DNA from: Sphingomonas sp. R-74633
Lineage (GTDB): Bacteria; Pseudomonadota; Alphaproteobacteria; Sphingomonadales; Sphingomonadaceae
Assembly (NCBI RefSeq): GCF_013416555.1
Contig: NZ_JACCFG010000001.1
Location: forward strand, 930,001-994,000
DNA: 64,000 nt
Direction: 5' to 3'
In this document: piece by piece, positions 53,344 to 62,068 of the stretch
Position numbering within the stretch: position 1 is the first letter of the stretch
How the letters are laid out: the number at the start of each line of letters is the position of its first letter
The notes under the pieces: model-generated
The model's input: only the letters and a program-made list of their open reading frames with translations
Databases searched by the model: none
Told to the model about the DNA's origin: nothing
Position numbers and translations under genes: made by a program

Positions 53344-54015
53344 ATGCTCTTCATGAACTTCCTGAAGTCGCTCGATGATCTGCTGTACGAGATCATCACC
53401 TGGATCGTCTTCTATCCGGTGACGCTGTGGCGCTCGGTCCGCCGGCCGTTCCAGATGATGACCTATGCCGACAGCGAGCTGCGCGACACGCCCGAGAAGC
53501 AATATCCCGATGTGCTCAGCCCGCCGCTGTTCCTGCTGCTCACGCTGCTGGTCAGCCACGCAATCGAGCTCGCCGTGGTGGGGCAAAGCTCGCTGGTCGC
53601 CGACAAGCAGGGGCTGGCGGGGCTGGTCAGCGACGATACCAGCCTGTTGCTGATCCGGCTGATCTTCTTCGCCGTCTTCCCGCTGATCATGGCGGTCTCG
53701 CTGCTCAACCGCCAGCACCGGAAGCTGACCCGCGACAGCCTGAAGCCGCCTTTCTACGCGCAATGCTACCCCGCCGGGGTGTTCGCGCTGGTCCTCGGCA
53801 TCGGCGGACTGCTCAGCCAGCTTCATGCCGGTCCCGCCGCCACGCTCATCGGCGCCGCAGTCATCGTGGCGGCATTCCTCTGGTATGGCACGCTGCAGAC
53901 GCTCTGGTTCAAGCGGGCGCTCGGGATTTCGCTGCCGGCCAGCTTCGGCATCGCCACGCTGACGATGATCGCCTGCCTGCTCGTCTTCGTGCTCCTCGCC
54001 GCGCTGCTGACCTAG
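53344..54015 (+). CDS. multi-pass membrane protein (permease-like, Yip1-like)
   Basis: A 223-residue protein, MLFMNFLKSLDDLLYEIITW at the start, with about four hydrophobic segments after residue 60 (LFLLLTLLVSHAIELAVV, LLIRLIFFAVFPLIMAVSL, GVFALVLGIGGLL, TLTMIACLLVFVLLAALLT). The soluble N-terminal part contains RPFQMMTYADSELRDTPEKQYPDVLSPP. It may be a Yip1-like or permease-like protein, but no transport motif is visible. ATGs at 53344 and 53353 both give plausible starts. Its stop codon shares CTAG with the convergent gene. Confidence 0.68.
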   Translation: MLFMNFLKSLDDLLYEIITWIVFYPVTLWRSVRRPFQMMTYADSELRDTPEKQYPDVLSPPLFLLLTLLVSHAIELAVVGQSSLVADKQGLAGLVSDDTSLLLIRLIFFAVFPLIMAVSLLNRQHRKLTRDSLKPPFYAQCYPAGVFALVLGIGGLLSQLHAGPAATLIGAAVIVAAFLWYGTLQTLWFKRALGISLPASFGIATLTMIACLLVFVLLAALLT

Positions 54016-54797
54016 AAGCCGCCAGCGCCACGCCAATTGCCCGCATCGCAGCGGCCGGTGAAGGTCGTCGCGGCGCGGATGCGGATCGTGCCGGTGCGGC
54101 GATCGATGTCGATCCGGGGCTTGTTGAGCCCGTTCATCCGGTATTCGCCGGTAATCCGGTCGGGCGTGATCACCAGGTTCTGGATATCCCACCAGCCATT
54201 GTCGCCACCCGAATGGATCGGCGAGACCAGCTTGCCCTCGGGCCGGATGCGCCCGCGGCCGTGCCAGATCTCGATCTGCAGGTCCGAGGCAAAGCCGTCG
54301 CGGCCGAGCGTGGTGCCATATTGCGGCTCGAAGCGGTGGCTGCGTGAATTATAGACATAGCCCGACTGGTATTGCGCTGCGGGGGTGCTCCCGCCGCCAT
54401 AGCAGACCAACGTGATCGACGGGCCGAGGCGGTCGCCATAGCCGGGACCGTCGCTATTGGCCGGACCGGCCGGCTGGCCGTAGTCCGGCCGGGGAGACTG
54501 GCCACCACCACCGCGATTGCAGTTCTGGTCGGGCACGCGCTGGATCGCCGAATAGCGGCCGTCGCTGGTTGCGATCTGGACGCACTGGCGCTGGCGGTCG
54601 CTCCACCAGAAACTCCATTTGGTGTCACGCACCGTGTTGACCGTGACGAAGGCGTAGCCGCGCGCCTCCATCTGCGTCTCGCCGCCGGCAACGCGCGAAC
54701 CGACCAGGTCGGCGAGATCGCCCGGAGTCGACTGGGCCAGCGCAGGGCCGGCAAGGATCGTGGAGGCGAGTAGGGCGGCGGGCACGGCGTGGCGCAT
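54012..54797 (-). CDS. hypothetical exported protein
   Basis: A 261-residue protein with a signal peptide (LLASTILAGPALAQ) and no recognised domain. The mature part has an N-terminal domain around GSRVAGGETQMEARGYAFVTVNT and KWSFWWSDRQRQCVQIATSDGR, a Gly/Pro-rich linker, and a C-terminal domain with the repeated strand pattern GRIRPEGKLVSPIHSG and NLVITPDRITGEYRMNGLN, then RIDIDRRTGTIRIRAATTF. The first domain is of the kind found in sphingomonad surface proteins. Its stop codon overlaps that of the membrane protein in the palindrome CTAG. Confidence 0.7.
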   Translation of the reverse strand: MRHAVPAALLASTILAGPALAQSTPGDLADLVGSRVAGGETQMEARGYAFVTVNTVRDTKWSFWWSDRQRQCVQIATSDGRYSAIQRVPDQNCNRGGGGQSPRPDYGQPAGPANSDGPGYGDRLGPSITLVCYGGGSTPAAQYQSGYVYNSRSHRFEPQYGTTLGRDGFASDLQIEIWHGRGRIRPEGKLVSPIHSGGDNGWWDIQNLVITPDRITGEYRMNGLNKPRIDIDRRTGTIRIRAATTFTGRCDAGNWRGAGGF

Positions 54798-54964
54798 GTC
54801 TGGAGACCTCCGATATTGTTTCGCTAGCGTTTCCACCAACGCCCGGCGCCCAAATGGTTTCCGGCCGCCGCTGAATTTCCCGCCCAGCTTCGTGTGGACG
54901 CCTTCACAAAACCTAAAGAGTCACGCTCGTACCAAAATGGAGGGATTGATACGGGCGGGTTTGA

Positions 54965-57145
54965 ATGGTCGGCAAATCGGGAGCGGCAGCAAAGGCAGGC
55001 GCAAGCGTGCCGTTCGTGCGCAGGGGCGGCACTGATCCGCTTGCCGCCGAGCATCTGCGCCTGTTCCGCAACTATGAAACGATGGACCTGGGCTGGTTCT
55101 GGGCGACTGACGCCGAAGGCCGCCTCACTTATTTCAGCGAGGGCGCCGCTCGCTCGCTCGGCACGACCGGGGAGGCACTGATCGGCCGCGACCTCGTCTC
55201 GCTGTTCCGCAACCCCAATGACGAAGCGGATGCCGAGCGCCGCCGCACCATGCCCTTCCAGATGGCCCGCCAGGCCCGGTTCGACGCAATCCCGCTGATG
55301 GTCGACATCGTTGGCGAGGAGCGCTGGTGGGCACTCTCCGGCCAGCCGACCCGCGACGCCCGCGGCACCTTCTCCGGCTTCCTCGGTCACGGCGTCGACG
55401 TCACCAGGGAACAGCGCGCGGCGCATGAGAGCAACCGGCTCGCCATGTACGATCCGCTCACCGGGCTGCCCAACCGGCGCCGGATGAGCAACCTGCTCGA
55501 CAGCACGATCGCCGCCTTCAAGAACAAGGAACGCGCCTGCGCGCTGATGCTGATCGACCTCGACCGGTTCAAGGCGATCAACGACAGCCTGGGCCATCCG
55601 GTGGGCGATGCCCTGCTCAAGCAGGTCGCTGAGCGGCTTGCCACCATCGTCGGCAACTCCGAGCAGATTGCCCGGATGGGCGGCGACGAGTTCCAGGTGA
55701 TCCTGCCCGATGCGCATAACCGTGTCGGCCTGTCCGATCTCGCCAACCGGATCATCGAATCGCTCTCGCACCCCTATACGATCAACGGCAGCCGCTGCCT
55801 GATCGGGGCGTCGATCGGCATCGCGGTCAGCCCCTATGACGGCGTGACCAGCGACGAGTTGGTCCGCAACGCCGACTTGGCGCTCTATGCCGCCAAGGGC
55901 GCGGGCAGGGGCCGGGCACGCTTCTTCTCTGCCGACCTGCTGAGCGCCGCCGAGGATCGCCGGCTGCTCGAGCATGACCTGCTCGATGCCCTCGCCAAGG
56001 GCGAGATGGCGGTCCATTACCAGCCGATCGTCAGCGCCAGGACCGAGGAAGTTACCGGCTTCGAGGCACTGCTGCGCTGGAACCACCCTAAGCGCGGCCG
56101 CATCTCGCCGGCGATCTTCATCCCGATCGCCGAGGACGCCAATCTGATCCCGCAACTCGGCGAATGGACGCTGCGCCAGGCCTGTGCCGACGCCGCGACC
56201 TGGCCCGGCGAGCTGCGCATCTCGGTCAATGTCTCGCCGATCCAGTTCGACAGCGACGCGCTGCCCGCCATCGTGATGAGCGCGCTCGCCAGTTCGGGGC
56301 TCAAGCCCGAGCGGCTCGAGCTCGAGATCACCGAGAGCGTGTTCCTGGGCGACAGCACCGAGACCGATGCGCGCTTCGCCGCCCTCAAGCGCCTCGGCGT
56401 GCGGCTGGCGCTCGACGATTTCGGCACCGGCTATTCCTCGCTCGGCTATCTGCGCACCGCGCCGTTCGACAAGATCAAGATCGACCAGAGCTTCGTCCGC
56501 GGCACGACCGAGGAGGGCGCTCGCAACCAGGCGATCATCGCCGCGATCGTCGCGCTGGCCAATGCGCTGGGCATGGAGACCACTGCGGAGGGCATCGAGA
56601 GCTTCGACCAGCTCGCCACGATGCGCCGGCTCAACGTCAGCCATATCCAGGGCTTCCTCTACAGCCGCGCCATCGCCGCATCCGAGCTCGCCACCCGCTT
56701 CCAGGACGGCAAGTGGGTGATCAAGCCGCAAGGGCCCGAGCGCCAGCGCCACATCCGCCACACCACCTTCCGCAAGGTCGGCGTGATCCACGACAATCAT
56801 TATTACTCGGCCGTGCTCAAGAACGTCTCGGCCAGCGGCGCGCTGATCGACGGGATCGTCGACGTGCCCGAGGGCACGCAGTTCGTCGTGGATCTCGGCG
56901 AGGGCCAGATGGCCGTCGCGATCGTGCGCCGGGCGATGAACCACCAGCAGGGCATCGAGTTCGAGGTCCCGCTGGTCGAGGACGCCCACGGCGTGCTCAC
57001 CACCCGGCACCGCGTCTCGCCGCGCTTCCTCACCGAGGCGGGCCTCCAGCATCAGGGCAACAACCTGGTGACGAAGAATGCCGAGGGCGTGCTCGCCATG
57101 CCCGCGTTCCACACGATCACCGAGTGGAACGGGATCGAGGTCTGA
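54965..57145 (+). CDS. PAS-GGDEF-EAL-PilZ cyclic-di-GMP protein
   Basis: A 726-residue cytoplasmic protein combining cyclic-di-GMP synthesis, degradation and binding. PAS domain at about 35-150 (NYETMDLGWFWATDAEGRLT), GGDEF at about 155-320 with an intact ARMGGDEFQVIL near residue 240, EAL at about 335-580 with FEALLRWNHP near 366 and DDFGTGYSSLGYL, then a PilZ-like domain at about 595-700 (RHTTFR and NVSASG). Both enzyme sites look complete, so the PAS and PilZ parts may set the balance. No transmembrane segment. A single gene after a divergent exported-protein gene. Confidence 0.93.
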   Translation: MVGKSGAAAKAGASVPFVRRGGTDPLAAEHLRLFRNYETMDLGWFWATDAEGRLTYFSEGAARSLGTTGEALIGRDLVSLFRNPNDEADAERRRTMPFQMARQARFDAIPLMVDIVGEERWWALSGQPTRDARGTFSGFLGHGVDVTREQRAAHESNRLAMYDPLTGLPNRRRMSNLLDSTIAAFKNKERACALMLIDLDRFKAINDSLGHPVGDALLKQVAERLATIVGNSEQIARMGGDEFQVILPDAHNRVGLSDLANRIIESLSHPYTINGSRCLIGASIGIAVSPYDGVTSDELVRNADLALYAAKGAGRGRARFFSADLLSAAEDRRLLEHDLLDALAKGEMAVHYQPIVSARTEEVTGFEALLRWNHPKRGRISPAIFIPIAEDANLIPQLGEWTLRQACADAATWPGELRISVNVSPIQFDSDALPAIVMSALASSGLKPERLELEITESVFLGDSTETDARFAALKRLGVRLALDDFGTGYSSLGYLRTAPFDKIKIDQSFVRGTTEEGARNQAIIAAIVALANALGMETTAEGIESFDQLATMRRLNVSHIQGFLYSRAIAASELATRFQDGKWVIKPQGPERQRHIRHTTFRKVGVIHDNHYYSAVLKNVSASGALIDGIVDVPEGTQFVVDLGEGQMAVAIVRRAMNHQQGIEFEVPLVEDAHGVLTTRHRVSPRFLTEAGLQHQGNNLVTKNAEGVLAMPAFHTITEWNGIEV

Positions 57146-57281
57146 CCCACTGTCCCACGTGCGGCGCCGCGCGGAAGATTACGAAACCTGCGCCACGGGG
57201 CCCGCGTTTTTCGCGGTGCATCGTGATATGCTGTCCACAGAGCATCTTGCTGCGATGCAGCATGGACGGCATAGGGAGAGG

Positions 57282-57635
57282 ATGAAGTTGACGACCGAAG
57301 CCGATCCGATTCCTGCGCCCGCCGCGATGCTGCCTCTGCTGTTCGAGGCGATCGTGCGCCACAAATGCGTGTCGATGACCTATAACCGCACGCGGATGAT
57401 CCTGGCGCCGCACATCCTCTATACGCGCCACGACGCCGTGTTCCTCGACGCCGTGGTGGTCTCCAAGGAAGGCTTCCTGCCGCGCGAGGAGAAGGTCGGC
57501 GTGTTCAAGCTCGACGGGCTGAAGGACCTCACCCTGCTCGAGCGCGACTTCGTGCTGAGCGGGCTGTTCGATCGCACGCTGGAGAAATACCAGGGCGTCA
57601 CGCTGATCGCGATCGAGCCCGCCACCGAGGCTTGA
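57282..57635 (+). CDS. hypothetical protein
   Basis: A 117-residue protein with no secure family. The core (LLPLLFEAIVRHKCVSMTYN then RMILAPHILYTRHDAVFLDA and LDGLKDLTLLERDF) has a pattern slightly like a WYL domain, which would bind a ligand or nucleic acid. AGGGAGAGG stands directly before the ATG at 57282. An earlier in-frame ATG exists, but its leader is poor. It lies on the same strand as the GGDEF-EAL gene, 136 bases downstream. Confidence 0.62.
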   Translation: MKLTTEADPIPAPAAMLPLLFEAIVRHKCVSMTYNRTRMILAPHILYTRHDAVFLDAVVVSKEGFLPREEKVGVFKLDGLKDLTLLERDFVLSGLFDRTLEKYQGVTLIAIEPATEA

Positions 57636-57661
57636 GTTGACTCTGTTCGGGGAAACGCTCC

Positions 57662-58105
57662 TCATCTCGTAACTTTCTTGCGCGGCGCCGGAAATGCCGG
57701 CGGCGGCGTGCCGTTGAGCGCCGTGAGCGCAAGCCGCCAGTCGAGGCGGTGGCGGGTGCCGACCTGCTTGCCCTTGTAGAAGCGTGGCGTGACGATGCCG
57801 ATCGTGGCACGCTCGAGCGCGCGGTCGAAGGCATCGCAATAACCGGACGACAGCGCGCAATCCCAAGCCGCCGCGAAACTCTCCGCGCCGCGGCGCTCGC
57901 GCAATTTGTAGGCGGACTGCTTGCTCATCCCGACTGCGCGGGCGGCGTGCAGCACCGAACCCATCGCGACGAGCGCGGTGATGAAGTCGCGTTGCCGGCG
58001 CTCGGTCCAGCCATTGTGATGGATGCGTTCCAGGGGAACGGGGGTGAAGTCGAGGCGGCTGGGCTCGTCGGCTTCTTCGTGCGGCGGGGTGGATGAGTCG
58101 TCCAT
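57662..58105 (-). CDS. helix-turn-helix protein
   Basis: A 147-residue protein. The central WTERRQRDFITALVAMGSVLHAARAVGMSKQSAYKLRERRGAESFAAAW segment is a helix-turn-helix similar to that of terminase small subunits and short regulators in sphingomonads. The N-terminal 30 residues are acidic and disordered; the C-terminal part is charged (RFYKGKQVGTRHRLDWRLAL, PRKKVTR). It is convergent with the previous gene and close to a toxin-antitoxin pair. Function unknown; DNA binding is likely. Confidence 0.7.
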   Translation of the reverse strand: MDDSSTPPHEEADEPSRLDFTPVPLERIHHNGWTERRQRDFITALVAMGSVLHAARAVGMSKQSAYKLRERRGAESFAAAWDCALSSGYCDAFDRALERATIGIVTPRFYKGKQVGTRHRLDWRLALTALNGTPPPAFPAPRKKVTR

Positions 58106-58128
58106 CTACCAGCGTAGATCAGACGAAA

Positions 58129-58143
58129 TCCTACATTGGAAGC
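58129..58143. repeat. 15-base repeat, copy two
   Basis: Exact copy of TCCTACATTGGAAGC at 53302-53316. It lies between the helix-turn-helix gene and the VapC-type gene, immediately downstream of the toxin stop codon. Confidence 0.5.
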
Positions 58144-58147
58144 GGAT

Positions 58148-58573
58148 TTAGATCCGCTCGACGGGCACGCCGAGCTGGAGGGCGGCGTCGGCCATCTCGC
58201 GATCCAGTGTGACCAGACGATGCCCGCCTTCACGCGCGATCGCCACGTGCAACGCGTCCCCGGCACGAAGGCCCAGATCGGGCTGGCTCGTAAAGCGCGC
58301 GGCGGTCTCGAAATGCTGTGGGAGCACCGCCAAGGTAGGAAAGTTGCTACGGTGCATGGCGTGCCAGGCATTGGCGGCGGCTGCGCGTAGCTCCAACGTC
58401 AGCGCGCCGGTGCGAACCTTAAGCGAGAGTGCGCTCGCGACCTCGGTATGGCTCCAGTCACTGATGAAGACCGTGCCAGGCTCGATTGCCTCGAGCCATG
58501 CCAGTACGGCCGGAGAATGGGGTTCGGCCACCAGCGCCGCGACCACCGCCGAGGTGTCGAGATAATAGCTCAA
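58148..58573 (-). CDS. vapC: VapC-family PIN-domain toxin
   Basis: A 141-residue PIN-domain ribonuclease. The acidic active-site set reads Asp6 (YYLDTSAVVAAL), Glu44 (SHTEVASAL), Asp106 (LRAGDALHVA) and Asp124 (LVTLDREMADAA), all as in active VapC. Its start overlaps the stop codon of the antitoxin gene by four bases. VapC toxins cleave tRNA or rRNA when the antitoxin is degraded. Confidence 0.92.
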   Translation of the reverse strand: MSYYLDTSAVVAALVAEPHSPAVLAWLEAIEPGTVFISDWSHTEVASALSLKVRTGALTLELRAAAANAWHAMHRSNFPTLAVLPQHFETAARFTSQPDLGLRAGDALHVAIAREGGHRLVTLDREMADAALQLGVPVERI

Positions 58574-58818
58574 TAGCGCGCGTCGTCACGCATGCGGCGG
58601 ACGAACTCCCCGGCGGATTCCTGCTTGACCGACATCTGCGCGTGGAGCTTGCGCAGCGCCTCGACATCGACGGGCTTCCACTCGCGCTTGGCCGCGGCAG
58701 GCACGAGCCGTGCGGCGGGCTTGCCCCGCCGGACAATCTCGATGCTTTCGCCGGTCTCCACGCGATCGACGATCTCGCTTAGGCGCGCTTTGGCGTCCGC
58801 TAGGTTGATACGTTCCAT
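58570..58818 (-). CDS. vapB: Phd/YefM-type antitoxin
   Basis: An 82-residue antitoxin. The N-terminal dimer/DNA-binding fold matches Phd/YefM: INLADAKARLSEIVDRVETGESIEIVRRGKPAARLVP. The C-terminal tail (RKLHAQMSVKQESAGEFVRR) should neutralise the toxin. It lies upstream of vapC with a four-base overlap. Direct TGACTA repeats sit in its promoter. Confidence 0.9.
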   Translation of the reverse strand: MERINLADAKARLSEIVDRVETGESIEIVRRGKPAARLVPAAAKREWKPVDVEALRKLHAQMSVKQESAGEFVRRMRDDARY

Positions 58819-58828
58819 GGCAGCCTCA

Positions 58829-58846
58829 TGACTAGGTTAGTGACTA
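58829..58846. promoter_or_regulatory. direct repeats in the vapBC promoter
   Basis: TGACTA occurs at 58829-58834 and 58841-58846, 12 bases apart, ten bases upstream of the antitoxin ATG. Phd-type antitoxins bind repeated sites in their own promoter, so this is a candidate operator. Confidence 0.45.
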
Positions 58847-58899
58847 TATCAGAGATAGAAGGCGCCCGAAAGCTAGTGCGGACAGCAGTCCGACCATCC

Positions 58900-59553
58900 T
58901 TACTGTAATTCCGCACAGGTGTTTGCGATCGCGTCGGTGGTCCCGATGGAAAGCGAAGTGGTCAGCGCCTCAGCAACGGACGCGTCCATTGCTTCCTGCG
59001 TGCGCAGCCCGTTTTCGTAATATCGCTCGGGACCGGTGCGATCCTCGAACCGCTTTTGCACGACAGCCAGATGTGTTCGTTCAGGCGTACCGCCAAAACG
59101 CTGAGTCGATTGCAGAACCAGAAGGATAGCTACTCGACACACGAGATCTCGCCTGAATGCGTTTGTCGGGAGCGGCCGAGTTTGATTGCCTGAGGTTAGG
59201 GGATCAGCGTCATAGCAACGCTTCATGGTCGACTCAGCCTCTACTGCGTCGGGCAACGGCTGGTTCTGCAGTTCCGAGAGGATTTCGAGGTATCGTTCCG
59301 AAAGCGTCTTGCCTTGTAGATCGTCGTGCGCGTTCTTCATTGCCAAGTACATGATGCTCGCCTGCAATTTGAGCGTGTCATGTCCACCCAACCGGTATCC
59401 GCGCAGCGCATTGATGCAGGTGATGCGCTCCGCTGGCGTTTGCGGCGCGAGTAGCTGGGCCGACTGGGTGGGTAGAGAATAGCCCCCTTGCGCAAGAACA
59501 GAGACGGGCAACATCGCGCAAACGACAGCCAATAAAGCCCCCAGCGATTTCAT
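58900..59553 (-). CDS. hypothetical exported protein downstream of uvrD
   Basis: A 217-residue protein with a signal peptide (LGALLAVVCAMLPVSVLAQ) and no recognised domain. The mature part is mainly helical, with Cys in ITCINALRGYRLGG, KRCYDADPLTSG, LVCRVAILLVL and the C-terminal NTCAELQ. The base composition appears less GC-rich than the neighbours. It starts four bases after the uvrD stop codon and may be translated with it, though the topics do not match. Function unknown. Confidence 0.72.
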   Translation of the reverse strand: MKSLGALLAVVCAMLPVSVLAQGGYSLPTQSAQLLAPQTPAERITCINALRGYRLGGHDTLKLQASIMYLAMKNAHDDLQGKTLSERYLEILSELQNQPLPDAVEAESTMKRCYDADPLTSGNQTRPLPTNAFRRDLVCRVAILLVLQSTQRFGGTPERTHLAVVQKRFEDRTGPERYYENGLRTQEAMDASVAEALTTSLSIGTTDAIANTCAELQ

Positions 59554-59557
59554 TTGT

Positions 59558-61888
59558 TCAGCCCCCCACCGTAACAAAACTATCCATAACCCGCTTCCGC
59601 CCGGCCTGCTCGAAGTCGATCTCGAGCTTGTTGCCTTCGATTTCGGCGATCACGCCGTAGCCGAACTTCTGGTGGAACACGCGCAGCCCCAGCGAGAGGT
59701 CGTCGCGGGGCTTGGCGCCGAAACTCACGGCGGACGCGCGGCTTTCGACTACGCGGGCAGGTTCGCGGGTGAAGGTGCGCGAGGTGAAGCCGCCGCCGGG
59801 GTTCTTCATGTCGACGCCCGCGGCGCGCTGCCAGCCTGGGCCTCTTCCCGTTCCGCGCGAGACGTCGGCAAAGGGATCGCTGCGTTCGCTCCAGTTGGCC
59901 TGCCATAGCGAGGCGCCGCCGGTCATCGTGCTTTCGCTCTCGATATGCGCCTCGGGCAGCTCGGCGACGAAGCGGCTCGGGATGCTCGAGTTCCACTGGC
60001 CGTAGATGCGGCGATTGGCGGCGTGGAGGATGGTGGCCTGGCGACGCGCGCGGGTGATCGCGACATAGGCGAGGCGGCGCTCCTCCTCGAGGCTGGCGAG
60101 GCCGCCTTCGTCCAGAGCGCGCTGCGACGGGAAGATGCCTTCCTCCCAGCCGGCGAGGAACACGGTGTCGAACTCCAGCCCTTTGGCGGCGTGGATCGTC
60201 ATGATCGTGACCTTGGGCTCTTCCGCATTGGCTTCGTTGTCCATGACGAGGCTGACATGCTCGAGGAAGGCGCCGAGCGTCTCATATTCCTCCATCGCGC
60301 GGACGAGCTCGTTGAGGTTCTCGAGGCGGCCGGCGGCCTCGGCGGTGCGGTCGGCCTGCCACATCGCGGTATAGCCGCTCTCGTCGAGGATGATGCGGGC
60401 GAGGTCGGGGTGCTGGAGGTCGTTGCCCATGCTGCGCCAGCGCGCCATGTCGCCGACGAGGTTGCCGAGCGCGCGGCGGGCCTGGGGCGTCAGCTCGTCG
60501 GTATCGAGGATGCGTGCGGCGGCGGTGGTCAGCGGGATGCCGGCGGCGCGGGCATATTGGTGGACCTTCGCCAGCGCCTTGTCGCCGAGGCCGCGCTTGG
60601 GGACGTTGACGATGCGCTCAAAGGCGAGGTCGTCGGCCGGCTGGGCGACGACGCGGAGATAGGCGAGGGCGTCGCGGATCTCTGCGCGCTCGTAGAAGCG
60701 GAAGCCGCCGATGATGCGATAGGGCAGGCCGATCGCGATGAAGCGGTCCTCGAACTCACGGGTCTGGTGCTGGGCGCGCACGAGGATCGCCATGTCGTCG
60801 AGCGTCTTGCCGTCGCCCTCGCGGCTCCAGGCGCGCTGCAGGCCCTCCATCTCCTCGCCGACGCGGCGGGCTTCCTCCGGCCCATCCCACACGCCGAGCA
60901 CCTTGACCTTCTCGCCCTGGTTCTTGTCGGTCCACAAGGTCTTGCCGAGGCGGCCGCTATTGTTGGCGATCACGCCCGAGGCGGCGGCGAGGATGTGCGG
61001 CGTCGAGCGGTAATTCTGCTCGAGCTTGATCACCTTGGCGCCGGGGAAGTCCTTCTCGAACTTGAGGATGTTCTCCACCAGCGCGCCGCGCCAGGAATAG
61101 ATCGACTGGTCGTCATCGCCGACGCAGCAGATGTTCTTGCGCTCCTGCGCGAGCAGGCGAAGCCAGAGATACTGGACGGCGTTGGTGTCCTGATACTCGT
61201 CGACCAATATGTAGCGGAAGCGCTGCTGGTAGAGCTCGAGCACGTCGCGGTGGGTCTTGAGGATCACCAGCATGTGGAGGAGCAGGTCGCCGAAGTCGCA
61301 GGCGTTGAGCGTCTTCAGCCGCTCCTGGTAGAGGTGATAGAGCGCGGCGCCGCGGCCATTGGCGTAGCGCTCGGACTCGCCGGCGCCGACTTCCGCGGGG
61401 GTGAGGCCCTTGTTCTTCCACTCGTCGATCAGCCCGGCGAGCTGGCGCGCGGGCCAGCGCTTCTCGTCGAGATCGGCGGCAGTGATCAGCTGCTTGATCA
61501 GGCGGAGCTGGTCGTCGGTATCGAGGATGGTGAAGTTGGACTGCAGCCCGACCAGCTCGGCATGCCGGCGCAGCATCTTGGCGCCGATCGCGTGGAAGGT
61601 GCCCAGCCACGGCATGCCCTCGACCGCATCGCCGACGAGGCGGCCGACACGCTCCTTCATCTCGCGCGCCGCCTTGTTGGTGAAAGTGACGGCGAGGATC
61701 TCGCTCGGATAGGCGCGACGGGTCCACAGGAGATGGGCGAGGCGGGCAGTGAGCGCCGCGGTCTTGCCCGTGCCGGCGCCGGCGAGGACGAGCACCGGGC
61801 CATCGACAGTGAGCACCGCCTCGCGCTGGGGCGGGTTCAGGCCCTGGAGATAGGGGGCGTTGGCGTCGGTCTCTACGGGCAAGGTCAT
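59558..61888 (-). CDS. uvrD: UvrD/PcrA-type DNA helicase
   Basis: A 776-residue superfamily 1 helicase for nucleotide excision and mismatch repair and replication restart. Motifs: LAGAGTGKTAALTARLAHLL (Walker A), VTFTNKAAREMKERV, VDEYQDTNAVQYLWLRLLA (motif II), GDDDQSIYSWRGA, EQNYRST, TIHAAKGLEFDTVFLAGWEEG and VAITRARR. The C-terminal Tudor-like VFHQKFGYGVIAEIEGNKLEIDF is typical. The ATG at 61888 is preferred to a TTG at 61897. Two ORFs read on the other strand of this gene are shadows. Confidence 0.96.
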   Translation of the reverse strand: MTLPVETDANAPYLQGLNPPQREAVLTVDGPVLVLAGAGTGKTAALTARLAHLLWTRRAYPSEILAVTFTNKAAREMKERVGRLVGDAVEGMPWLGTFHAIGAKMLRRHAELVGLQSNFTILDTDDQLRLIKQLITAADLDEKRWPARQLAGLIDEWKNKGLTPAEVGAGESERYANGRGAALYHLYQERLKTLNACDFGDLLLHMLVILKTHRDVLELYQQRFRYILVDEYQDTNAVQYLWLRLLAQERKNICCVGDDDQSIYSWRGALVENILKFEKDFPGAKVIKLEQNYRSTPHILAAASGVIANNSGRLGKTLWTDKNQGEKVKVLGVWDGPEEARRVGEEMEGLQRAWSREGDGKTLDDMAILVRAQHQTREFEDRFIAIGLPYRIIGGFRFYERAEIRDALAYLRVVAQPADDLAFERIVNVPKRGLGDKALAKVHQYARAAGIPLTTAAARILDTDELTPQARRALGNLVGDMARWRSMGNDLQHPDLARIILDESGYTAMWQADRTAEAAGRLENLNELVRAMEEYETLGAFLEHVSLVMDNEANAEEPKVTIMTIHAAKGLEFDTVFLAGWEEGIFPSQRALDEGGLASLEEERRLAYVAITRARRQATILHAANRRIYGQWNSSIPSRFVAELPEAHIESESTMTGGASLWQANWSERSDPFADVSRGTGRGPGWQRAAGVDMKNPGGGFTSRTFTREPARVVESRASAVSFGAKPRDDLSLGLRVFHQKFGYGVIAEIEGNKLEIDFEQAGRKRVMDSFVTVGG

Positions 61889-62068
61889 GGCGAACAACTA
61901 GGGAACGCGCAGGTCGCCCGCAAGCTCCGCGCGCATGTCCGGTTATGCACAGGCGGCGGAAACAGCCTTGCAACAAACCGCTAGCGCCGGACATAAACCC
62001 GCAATAATACTTACTTGCCGTTGACCATCGGTTGACGGCCAAATCCTGCAGCTGGGGGGCGAGGATAT

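Noticed and set aside
58900..59553. Prophage or integron origin for the exported protein and VapBC region
   Set aside because: No integrase, attachment site, tRNA end or phage structural gene is present.
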